64,000 bases of DNA from Eutreptiella sp. 'Long Island Sound 2002' (Eukaryota; Euglenozoa; Euglenophyceae; Eutreptiales; Eutreptiaceae): positions 61,199,725 to 61,263,724 of the forward strand of contig OZ038383.1 of assembly GCA_964036045.1 (NCBI GenBank), read 5' to 3'. Shown one piece after another: positions 23,068 through 32,214 of the stretch (within the stretch, counting starts at the first letter, position 1; each line of letters opens with the position of its first letter). Both the position numbers and the translations under genes were made by a program. The notes beneath the pieces are model-generated. The model had not been told where the DNA came from. It ran no database searches and saw nothing but the letters and a program-made list of their open reading frames with translations.

Positions 23068-23842
23068 ATCGTTGGGGTTTCCGTGGGAAGCCGCACAAGG
23101 TGGACCCCCGTGACGGCGGTGACCTCCTGGGTCCGCAGGAAGGCGTGCACCCCTTCCCCGCCTCGGGCACCGGGAGGGGGGGGCGGTGCACGGGCGCTGC
23201 CCCGTAGAGGTGGGTAGGGGTGGCCCCTAGGATCTGCTCTGGGTCCCCACTAGTTGCGACAACGAGGAGGAGTAGGAGGGTGCCCGGGCGCTCTTGCCAG
23301 AGGACCTGTCTCCTGTGGTGGGCGCCCCTGATTCTGGATATGGGGGGGGACGTGTGTGGGTGGGCCCAGCTGCGAGTCGCGTGGGTGGCTTGTGGGAGGG
23401 CGGGGCACCAGGCGGGTTCCCCGGGGAACACGTCGCATACAACGGCATATGGGGGGGTCTGTCTGGTGCCGTCGTACACAAGGTTGATCGGGCGGGAACG
23501 GGAGGGAGTCCTGCCCGCGCCTTCCAGAAATGTCGTGAGTTCTGCCACTATCAAGTCGTCGTCTGGCGGGTGCAAGAGGTGGAGTGCCGCATCCAGATCG
23601 AACATCCCTCCCGGGTACGTGGCCTATGCCTGTTCCAGGCACGGGGCCGTGTCCATCGAGAGGGGCGTCCTCAGGGCGTGCAGCAGGGCCCGCGCGCTGA
23701 TGTGGAGGGAGGTGGCCAACCCCTCGCTCGTCAGCTGCAGCGCGTCCCCCATAGACAGGGGCCGGCCCGACTGGTTGGACGTGCGCCACTCCATGCAGTA
23801 GCCATAGAGGGTTGCTTCGGGGCCTACGAGTCCCGGGCGCAC
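23068..23842 (-). pseudogene. Coding-like segment of unknown origin inside the A'/D relic
   Basis: GC-rich DNA with no match to A, B, C or D. On the minus strand one frame runs through it for about 255 codons, interrupted by one TAG at 23624-23626. The product has a balanced composition (MFDLDAALHLLHPPDDDLIV, and LYGYCMEWRTSNQSGRPLS upstream of the stop), unlike the low-complexity frames elsewhere, and turns Pro/His-rich after residue 180. The function is not recognised. It starts where gag breaks off and ends where the D integrase fragment begins, so it could be a captured gene piece or part of an unknown element. Confidence 0.35.
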
Positions 23843-24430
23843 GGTCTTTGATTCTGTTACTCTGGCAGCTGACCGCCACAGCGGATACATGGTGGCGTTG
23901 CGGAAAGGAAATCAAAAAGGAAGAACAGGCGGGACAAGCACAGCGTGGGGCTGCAAGCCAAGACCGTGGCACAAGCAATGATTTGGCTTTGGCTGATGGT
24001 GTTTGATGTCCGGACGGTGATATGCAGCTACAGGGGTACGCAGTTTGTTGACGCATGGTTTCGCACCATGTGAAACTACATGGGCGTCAGCTATGGCAAG
24101 ACGCTGGCATATCACAGCCGCTCAAACGGATGAGCGGAGGTGGCGGGCAGGCAATTGTTCGAACAATTCCGTGACTTGCATATTGAGCAGCCTGGTAGAA
24201 ATGGGATTCATTCCCTTTGGAGGGTTTTGCAGGCATATCACGATTCGGCCGCACCATCTGGCTTGTCCCCCCATCGTACCCTATTCCCGGGGGATCAAAT
24301 TTCTCGTACTCTCCCGTGGATGAACCATGGTAATGTAGCGAAGGAGGCCACTGCCATCATGTCCGAAGCCAACAACACAGCCAAGAAAGTTTGTGATGCC
24401 ATGTTGGCGGAAAATGCGAAGAGGATGCTG
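23843..24430 (+). pseudogene. pol: Ty3 family D integrase fragment
   Basis: Plus-strand relic matching the reverse complement of 32640-33215. It begins in the integrase core (the block around HSGYIVAVPGKKS in D and B) and runs through the region of the second Asp and the catalytic Glu (QPGRNGIHSLWRV is readable afterwards). It ends near a block matching AEADNTAKKVSDAMLAE. Several stops and frame changes are present, including a TGA in the core, so it is inactive. It lacks reverse transcriptase and chromodomain. Confidence 0.7.
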
Positions 24431-24616
24431 GTGGATGGCCATGGGCCCATGACCACCCGGGGCTGCCGCCACAACCCGCCCCCCCCCGCACCACAGGGCA
24501 GCACTCACGGCACGCCACCGATGCACTGGGAGGTAGTAGGACAGGCGCGCCTGCAGCCACCCACACCTGTCAGAGTGGCTGCAATGTCAGAGTCCAATAA
24601 CTCCCCCCAGCGGGTC

Positions 24617-24659
24617 AGGGTTAGGGTTAGGGTTAGGGAAAGGTAAGGGTTAGGGTTAC
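24617..24659. repeat. Interstitial telomere-like repeat, TTAGGG type
   Basis: Three GGTTAG-phase units (AGGGTTAGGGTTAGGGTTAGGG), a degenerate GAAAGGTAA step, then two more units before the GC-rich tract. The array is far too short to be a chromosome end. It sits exactly at the change from retrotransposon relic to GC-rich DNA. Confidence 0.8.
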
Positions 24660-27516
24660 CACCGCCGGTCCTCCTTCCCCTCTGCAGTCTCCTCAGGATG
24701 CGCAGGGGTGACCCTGGCAGAGCGCGAGGGGCGCCGGCTGGCGGAAGCCGCGGTCCCGGTTGGGCCGCCGCCTAAGCAGCCCCGGGCTGCCACCAGCCAT
24801 CCTGAACCGCCTGCTCCCGAACCGGTGCCGGCTGGGGAGGCCGCCCCCGCTGCCCAGGCTGTTGCCCTTGCTGCCCCGCCCGCAGGAAGGGCCCCTGATA
24901 CGCCGCCGGACAGGCCGCATGGGACCGCAACCGCCGCTCCAGCCGCCCACACCGCAACCCCGGGCACGCCACCGGCGCGCAGGACCGGCCCCTCGCACGC
25001 CCAGGGCACCTCCCCGGGCTAGCCGCCAGGGGCCACCGCAGCCGCAGCCGGGGGCAGGGAGGGCTCCAAGTACCGCGCCCACACCCAGCCCAGCCACATC
25101 CACGTGAGCTCCCCAAAGCCGTACCCGCCCAAGGCCGCCTTCCCCGAGGGGAGGCCACGGCCCGTCCGCGCCCCAACGCCCAAACGCACGCCGATGGTGA
25201 TCACGCAACCGTAGCTGCAACGACGCGTGGTTCAAGCAGGGGCCGGGGGAGACAGAGGGGACGGGGATCCTGCGGGGCGGGTTGGACAGCGTGGAGGCAC
25301 TGGGCAAGGGACGGAAGGCAACCGCGGGAAGGTGGCAGGCGGCAGAGGAGGGCGGCAGGCATCAGGGGCGGGCAAAGGCGCGGGCAGCAGCGGGGGAGGG
25401 AGGCAGAAGCAAGGGAAGGGCACAGGCGCAAGCGGCAGCGGGGGGGGCAGGCGCACGGGAGAGGCAAGGGCACGGGCAGCGGGGGGGGGGTACGGGACAC
25501 AGTAAGGGACACGGCCAGGGAGGTAGGCAGGAGGGGGCGCACAGAAGCCAGGGGCCGGGGGCAGGGAAGGGACCAGTAGGCAAGGAGGGGGGGGGTGACG
25601 TGGGGCACCACGGACAGGGAAGACAGGGCCCAGGGGCGGGAGGGGAGGGGAAGGGCAAAGGGCGGGGAAGAGGGGGCGCAGAGGCCCCGCAACCGGAGGT
25701 CCAGGCGCTGCGGTGCATCCCTCCTGGCATCCAGCAGATGCCAGCCCATCACGCCCACCACCACCAGCCCCTGCCCATCTACAACATCCACCCCGATCTG
25801 GGGGCCCTAATACCCCCCAAGCCCTCCAAGGTCCCCCGCCAACCGCTCCCCCACCTACAAGGCGACGCCCTGCACGACCTCGCCCTCGCGGTGCGGGAGC
25901 CGCCGGCAGAGCCGGCACGGCTGGTCGCCGCCCCGGGGGCGCGGGGACGCAGCGCGGAACCGGGGTGGATAGCCGCAACCCCGGGGGCGCAGGAGCCATG
26001 GGCAGAGCCAGCACGGGGGGCAGTGGGGGCCCCGCGCCCTGCTGAGGCCCGGAGCGACTGGGTCTGCGACTGGGACGCGGTCATCGACCTCCTGGGGGGC
26101 CAGACGCTTCCCCTGGTGCTGGAGGTGTATGGGTGGTTGAGCTGGGCTGCCTAGAGGTACATGAGGAACCGGCTTTTCGATGCCGTGCTCCTCCGGCAGG
26201 ACGGGGGGAACTGGGAGGTACCCCGAGGTGGGTCGGTGGCTCAGGAGGACCATGAAAGGGTCCTCCAGGCCGTGATTTGGGCAGGCTCGCCCAACCAGGA
26301 GCCGGGGTGGCCGGCCTTCCTGGAGGGGGGGGGCGGTAATCCGACTCCCGGACGAGGCGTCCAGTGTCTGGCTACCACCCGAGGAACCCGCCATCGCCGC
26401 AGCCCCAGCAACCACACAAGCGGAGGCGCAGGTGACAGCGGGACCCACAAACAATGCCGCCAGCGGCCGGGGAGGCTGGCGATGAGCCACTGGGAGTCTG
26501 GCCCGGCGCCCGGTAGGCCCAGCCCCGGACCCCTGATGGCGAACACAGAAAGGAAGAGGGGGGGGGGGGCACACCGGCGGCTGAGCGGGCGCACGCCAAC
26601 GGCCCCGGGTACTCCCCCCAGCAGGGCATGGCCCCTTGAGCCCGAGCAGCCCCCCCCCCGAACTTTCCAGGCGCCAGGAAATGTGGGAGGGAGGCGCCCC
26701 TAATGGACCGTGACCCCTCATCCTGACTGTGGGGGGCCACAGCGGCCGTGGGCACGCGGGAAAGGGTACTGCCAGGTGGGCACACGCAGGCGGCAAGCGA
26801 CACACGGGTGGGCACGGAAATGGAGTCCCCTTCCGACCCGCTGACCACTGACGCGGGACGCCGCCCCCCGCGCCCACCAACGCCAAGCCCCCCTGGCAGC
26901 CGAGGACAGTGGAGAACATTGCGATGTAGGGCACGCCAAGCCGCCCTGCCGCCCCCCCCCCCCCCCCGTGCCACCACACCCCGTTACTTCCCACGAAGAC
27001 GGCGACAAGGGCCGCAGAGAGGACCGTGGGCGAAGGCCAAGGCAATAACCCGGCGCCCAGTGGACCGAGTGGCCCATGGCGAGGGGGGGAGGGGAGCACA
27101 GGCCAGGAACCCGAGCTGCTCCCCGAGCGGGCACCCACACCAGAGCCGGAGCACAAAGCCCCTCCGAAGCCGCCCGCCAGGCAGGACATGCAGGGGAGGG
27201 ACACGCTGACTGAACCTGACCGCCATGGGACACGGCGGCCGCGGGGACGCGAGGGAGGGCTACCGCCGGGCGCGGCGCGCGCCGGCGGCGCGCGGCACAC
27301 TGGCGGGCACGGCGACGGAGACTGACCTGCTGCCCACTAGCCCCCCGGGCAGCACCCAGCTCCCAAGAACGCCAGGCAGCCCCCAGCCGGAGGGTCCCCG
27401 ACACCCGGCTGCCGGGCAAGTCGCGCCGTGGGGCACGCAAAGCCACCCTGCTGCGTATCCCCCCTCCCTGCCGCTTGCAAGTCAAGGAGCACGGGAAAAA
27501 GCACCTCCCTCGAGCT
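24660..27516. other. Very GC-rich tract of unknown nature, left part
   Basis: G/C-rich DNA with long G and C runs, continuous with 30127-31560 once the nested LTR element is removed. Many overlapping open frames exist on both strands because stops are rare. The one that looks more than compositional is at 25282-26703. Pro/Ala-rich frames such as 24708-25022 and the 481-codon minus-strand frame at 25855-27300 have no domain. Confidence 0.5.
25282..26703 (+). pseudogene. Hypothetical coding relic in the GC-rich tract
   Basis: Two frames in the same phase are separated by a single TAG (26152-26154). The first part (290 codons) starts with a Gly/Ala/Lys/Arg/Gln-rich low-complexity stretch of about 135 residues. 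It then turns into ordinary-looking protein (IPPGIQQMPAHHAHHHQPLP, then VCDWDAVIDLLGGQTLPLVL). After the stop the pattern continues with NRLFDAVLLRQDGGNWEVPR. The continuity of non-repetitive residues across the stop suggests a once-coding frame. No family is recognised; a retroelement ORF1 protein is one possibility. Confidence 0.3.
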
Positions 27517-27521
27517 GTGAC
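27517..27521. repeat. Left target-site duplication of gag-only element 1
   Basis: GTGAC, repeated at 30122-30126 immediately after the 3' LTR. Five bases is a usual duplication length for LTR-retrotransposon integrases. Confidence 0.9.
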
Positions 27522-27863
27522 TGTAATGGGATCGGGCAGAACTGCCTGTATCCCGGCGCCGGATGCGCTGAGTATCACAGAATGTGGAGCGCACGTGCAG
27601 AAACACGTGCAAGTGTAATGATAGAACAGATCCTTTTCCATTTCCATTGTTTCTATCAGGTTTTCAGTAAAAGGCGCTGATTTGTCTTATTATTTTTTTA
27701 GGGCATGAACTAGCGTATTTATTGAACTTCTCCGCATCATCGATCTCATCAACTTCTCTTTGCCCGTATGCTGCTACTTGCGTGGATCTGGTGAACTGCA
27801 GTGAGGAACTTGGACCTCAACAACGTAGCAAAGAATAGGCTGGAAAAGTTCGGGCTTATTACA
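27522..27863 (+). repeat. 5' LTR of gag-only element 1
   Basis: TGTAAT...ATTACA, matching 29779-30121. The bases after it (GTTCAATAAATATTTGG) do not start with the TGG of a tRNA-primed binding site; a TGG occurs about 15 bases further in. Confidence 0.92.
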
Positions 27864-27887
27864 GTTCAATAAATATTTGGTCGTCTG

Positions 27888-28862
27888 ATGGAGGAGTTGG
27901 TGAACGATCACTTTGGGTTAAATTCAGGGTACGCTGCTGAGGTCAGACACGCTGACAGGCTGCTTGAGGCGACAAAGCAGTGGTGCGACAGTATTTCAAG
28001 TTGGGCAGCACTGTGCGACGTTGCGGCGTTTGAGAAAGAGGTTCAAGGTTGGTTGCAGCTCCAAGGCTACAATTGCATTGAGTCCGCTCTGAATCCGGCG
28101 AGCGTGCGAAGGAACATATTGAACGAGGAAGAGCGTGAGTTCCACGGCCTTTTGGTGAGCTATGTGTCTTCTCTATTTGTTCAACGCAGGCTTGCGCCGC
28201 CAGTGAACGACTATGGGGAGAGCATCACTCAGCAAACCACGCCTGACCAGCTGGAGGAGTTGACGACCACGTGCAGTGATATGCGGCAGCGGTTGAAGGT
28301 TGTTGCAGAGCACGTTGCGCAGCTGGCTGATCTCTTTGCGGACAAAACGCGTGCAAGTGCTGGCACTGTGAAGCGCTCATTAAGCTCCACAGGTGTAAAT
28401 GTCCCTACTGTCGCCAAATTTCAACCTGGCGTAGAGGACCCTGGCGCGACGACAAGTACTACGCGCCGTGACACCAGGAAACGTGCGAAAGGCTCTACTG
28501 CGTCTTCTACAAGCGCTGGCGTGAGCGCTAAAGAGACGAGCAGCGCTGGCATGCGCGCTACAGAGACGAGCAGCGCTGGCATGAGCGCTACAGACAGGAG
28601 CAGCGCTGGCGTGAGCGCTATGGAGACAAGCAGCGCTGGTGCAAGCACTCCCGTACGTGCCGGAAGAGTGTTTGGCGAACGTGCAGGAGATGACACTAAC
28701 ACTGGGAGTGTCAGCAGCGCTGGTGAGTCAGCCCCAGGTCCCTGGGCCAATAAGCGTGGACGCCGTGGAGGGCGCCAAGTGCGCCAACAGCAAGCGGCGC
28801 GCCAGCTGCTGGAGTTGCTGAACAGTGTGGCGCATGATGCGCCCCGTAAGTCAAGGAAGTAA
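27888..28862 (+). CDS. Gag-like protein of gag-only element 1
   Basis: A 324-codon ATG frame beginning 24 bases after the 5' LTR. No family is recognised. Residues 1-200 look globular and helical with few repeats (WCDSISSWAALCDVAAFEKE; FHGLLVSYVSSLFVQRRLAP). Residues about 207-251 are four to five copies of a 10-residue Ser/Ala/Gly unit (SAGVSAKETS, SAGMRATETS) encoded by a 30-bp DNA repeat at 28510-28640. The C-terminus is basic (NKRGRRGGRQVRQQQ and PRKSRK), suitable for RNA binding. There is no zinc knuckle. The frame is intact despite 5% LTR divergence, hinting at selection or youth. A structural Gag role is inferred from position. Confidence 0.7.
   Translation: MEELVNDHFGLNSGYAAEVRHADRLLEATKQWCDSISSWAALCDVAAFEKEVQGWLQLQGYNCIESALNPASVRRNILNEEEREFHGLLVSYVSSLFVQRRLAPPVNDYGESITQQTTPDQLEELTTTCSDMRQRLKVVAEHVAQLADLFADKTRASAGTVKRSLSSTGVNVPTVAKFQPGVEDPGATTSTTRRDTRKRAKGSTASSTSAGVSAKETSSAGMRATETSSAGMSATDRSSAGVSAMETSSAGASTPVRAGRVFGERAGDDTNTGSVSSAGESAPGPWANKRGRRGGRQVRQQQAARQLLELLNSVAHDAPRKSRK
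28510..28640 (+). repeat. 30-bp tandem repeat inside the gag-like ORF
   Basis: Four full units and a partial one built on AGCGCTGGCRTGAGCGCTAC. The length is a multiple of three, so copy number can vary without breaking the frame. Confidence 0.9.
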
Positions 28863-29768
28863 GTTTTTTTGCCAGCAGCAGTGAATCTGATTTACATTCG
28901 CTGCATGTAAATTTGGCCCTCAGCTTACGGCCTTGTATAGATGCTATAAGTGCGCCAAGTGCCTTCTTTGCAGGTACTGAGATGCGCCTTTGCTTTGTTT
29001 TTGTAAAGTAAGACGCTCGCGATGGGCTGCACAGGTGCAGGTGGTCTGAGTTTGCGAGCGCAGCCCAACCTTGCACGTATACAAGTGGCGGCCTTTGGCG
29101 CTACTCGCTATGGCGCGATGAGACCTTGCGCTGGGCCGCACAGGACCATGAGTCATCATGTTCTTTTTTGTGCTAAGTGTGCCAGGGCTTGAGGTGTGGC
29201 TTTTTCGGCTGTGGAGTGTTTTTGCTCCTTTTTCCGTGTGACAAAACACTGAGAAACAGCAGGGAAAGTGAAACGCCAGCAGCGCTATGGTTTTTGTTTG
29301 CTTTTCTCTGTGCGAAAATGAAAAGTATATAAATCCTAAGTTCCTTAGTGGGTAGTGGAATACTGCAGGATCCCCATTTTGGAAACTGAGTATAGTGAGT
29401 TTCACAGACAGGTCTTTTTTGTATTTATATACAGCAGGGACCAAGTGCATAAACGCATTTTGAGCTTAGGTCACCCCCAGGGTCACTGTACATATAGCAC
29501 GTGGTACACCATTTTCCCCAGCTCGGGATAGGGCTAGAGCAAACAATGACTACAACACCAGTTTTCTTTTTCAGATCACAGGTACCACAGTGCTGGTTGC
29601 TGGTAGCGCCCACAGTGCCAGCCTCATATGAGTGTTGTGTTGTACACTTGTACACTTCCTTGGAGCCGGGTATGCAGTCAGTGTTGCCGCTCCCATTGAT
29701 ATTTTTTTATCAAACACTTCACACACTGAGTGTACTGTCAAAGGTCCACTCAGAGTATGAAGTATTTT
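28863..29768. other. Internal non-coding part of gag-only element 1
   Basis: About 0.9 kb between the ORF stop and the polypurine tract, of ordinary composition. A 168-codon minus-strand frame (28944-29450) has no recognisable feature and is probably chance. No pol motif was found. Confidence 0.6.
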
Positions 29769-29778
29769 AGGAAGGGGG
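29769..29778 (+). promoter_or_regulatory. Polypurine tract of gag-only element 1
   Basis: AGGAAGGGGG abuts the 3' LTR start at 29779, the standard primer position for plus-strand synthesis. Confidence 0.85.
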
Positions 29779-30121
29779 TGTAATAGGATCGGGCAGAACT
29801 GCCTGTATCCCGGCGCCGGATGCGCTGAGTATCACAGAATGTGGAGCGCACGTGCAGAAACACGTGCAAATGTAATGATAGAACAGATTTTTTTCTATTT
29901 CCATTGTTTCTATCAAGTTTTCAGTAAAATGCGCTGATTTGTCTTATTATTTTTTTAGGGCATGAACTAGCGTATTTATTGAACTTTTCCGCATCATCGA
30001 TCTCATCAACTTCTCTTTGCCCGTATGCTGCTACTTGCGTGGATTCTTGGGAACTGCAGTGAGGAACTTGGATGCCAACAACGTAGGAAAGATTAGGCTG
30101 GAAAAGTTCTGGCTTATTACA
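29779..30121 (+). repeat. 3' LTR of gag-only element 1
   Basis: Matches 27522-27863 and is followed directly by the second GTGAC (30122-30126). Confidence 0.92.
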
Positions 30122-30126
30122 GTGAC

Positions 30127-31560
30127 CCCTTACCCGGGCCAGCGCGCCGGCAATGTGCGGCCGGGGCGATGATGAACGGCGACGATGGCGCCCCCCAGAC
30201 ACACAGGGGAGCCGCGAGCCACTAACCCCAGGCCTTGGTCCTCGGGCACAGCACACATGACGCCACCCCCCGCAGCCGCCAGACGAGCAGCATAGCTGAG
30301 ATCCGATACCGGGGGCCGTTGATGGGGCGGGGAGACTGCATTTCCCCGGCAGGATCCTGCCCCCCTCCCACTCCAACCCGCAGTGTGCCGAAGACATGCC
30401 AGGGACCCCCCCCCGCAGTAAGGGCAACATAGCCCAGCGCCACCGCGCCACGCTGGCCCTGGAGCCCTCTGCCAGGCCGGGATGCAGCCCTCCCCCCCTC
30501 CCCCCCGGGATGGCCGCCGGCGAGGAGCACCGCAGCGCCGCGCCACCTGGGGCGGAGCACCGCGCCAGTCACGCCGCCGTGTCCACGCGCCGTGCACCCC
30601 TGGCCGTCACCCCCCTGCTTCCCCTATAACCCCCACAAGCCGCGACAAGCACACCTGCAGGCCGGTGACGGTCGCCCCCCCCCGAGGGGTAACAGAGCCA
30701 AAGGCCTGCCCGCCTGGCCCACCGGTCACCTGCCGAAGCAGTAGGAAGCCCGGCGGCGCCTTCCTCGGGCAGAGCCCGGGCAGAAGCACACAGACACGAA
30801 CTGGAGCAGTATGGAGACCGCACCTTCCATTGCCTAAGCGACGCAGACAAGGCCAGCCTTGGTGCCCGTGCAGGGGAGGCAGAGGGACAGACAAGCGGCT
30901 CCCGACCCCCCACCCCCGAGGCCCCTCGACGGACCCGGGCCACAGGCCACCCCAGGGCAGGGCGACAGGCAGGCCGTCCGCCCCCAACGGCCCTCCTCCC
31001 CCTGAGCTAAGTAGGCGGAGCAGGGGACCGTGGCAGGAAACGCGGAGGGGCACACACCGGGTCGAACGGCTCTACCAGCGCCCTGCCCATGAACGGCGCG
31101 CGGTGCGCGCGCCACACTGATTAGGGGCGGGAGGGTGCGGACACCGCAGGAGCATGAGCGCACACACACACAACCGGCACACGGCGCAGACCCGAAGGGC
31201 AACGGTACTGAGCCCGCGGAATGCACAGACCGCATGGAATGGCGTACCAGCAGGCAAAGGGAGGGGACACCCGGATGGCACAACCCGCAACACGCACCAC
31301 GGGTAGCGCGAGGGAAGAGGGAGACACGAGGGGGGGGGGGGGGAACCGGCACCGTCCACGCCCCCCACAGACCTGCCGCAATCGCCACACACATACCACC
31401 AGGGCACTGCACCCGCCGAGGCAACGGTGGGCGCGCAGCGCTATGCATCAGCCCCACGGCCTGGCAGCCTCCGCGCCAGCCAATGGGGGTCCCATTGGCG
31501 ACAAGCCAGTAGCACAGGCCCCCCTGGGGCCAAAAGACGTCTAGTACCCGAAACCTCAAC
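30127..31560. other. Very GC-rich tract, right part
   Basis: Resumes the composition of 24660-27516 after the nested element. Pro/Arg/Gly-rich frames up to 242 codons occur on both strands (for example 30482-31120 plus, 30834-31562 minus), without domains. No gene is supported. It stops near 31570 at the truncated family D repeat. Confidence 0.45.
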
Positions 31561-31569
31561 ACTCAAACC

Positions 31570-32210
31570 TCAAACCTATCAGGTGACTGCGGACTCGGAA
31601 AAAAACACAAAACGAGGCCAGTATGGTGGAGTTCCAAAAATGGAAATTTTGCTTCGAAAAATAGAACGGGTGTTCAGCAAAATAGAAAGTGTGTGCTAAA
31701 AATAGAAATGGTAGTTTGGCAGGGAAGTTGCACAACTGCTAGTCCCCATTGCGTCTGGTAACATCCAAATGGGTCCAATAGCTCCCAAGGGTGGCGAAAA
31801 CAAAGCAACAAAACAATTTTGGTGAGGAGAGCAAAGCAAAAAAATATCAACTTCATATCCCCCAGAGATCCTGTAATTCCAACCTAGAGTCTACAAACGA
31901 TCACATAAAGCGGGGGTGTTGCTCCCGCTGATGCACCCACTAAAGCCTCCGGCCAAAAAAATAGGAAAGATGAAGGGGCCTTGACAACCATGGTTCCGTG
32001 TGGATATCCTGGGGAAGCGTCGACCGATTGTACACACACATGAAACCATGAAGAGAATCCAAGACTGATCTTGGTTCCAGATGCTCCTCAAATGTGAAGG
32101 AAATCAGGGTGGGGGATTCTTGGGCGGTTCTGAGCCACGGTATGTACATCTCAACGACAAAAAAACTGAAATGCAAAAAAAAACATGCATGGGGATTGAT
32201 GGCGTCAATC
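31570..32210 (-). mobile_element. Truncated LTR-like repeat of family D
   Basis: Matches about 10890-11400 and, in its first 250 bp, 40045-40290 (for example ACTGCGGACTCGG and the GTGTGCTAAAAATAGAAATG words). It lies downstream of the D pol relic on the minus strand, as a 3' LTR would, and is cut at 31570 by GC-rich DNA. Confidence 0.6.
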
Positions 32211-32214
32211 TAGG

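Larger units (their letters stand above)
27522..30121 (+). mobile_element. Gag-only (TR-GAG-like) LTR retrotransposon 1, complete
   Basis: A 2,600-bp unit with direct LTRs of 342 and 343 bp (about 17 differences by eye, near 95% identity), each starting TGTAAT and ending ATTACA as a perfect inverted pair. The 5-bp duplication GTGAC flanks it and the purine run AGGAAGGGGG precedes the 3' LTR. It carries one ORF just inside the 5' LTR and no reverse transcriptase, RNase H or integrase in any frame. It must rely on enzymes from another element. It lies in the GC-rich tract, whose composition it does not share. Confidence 0.92.
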
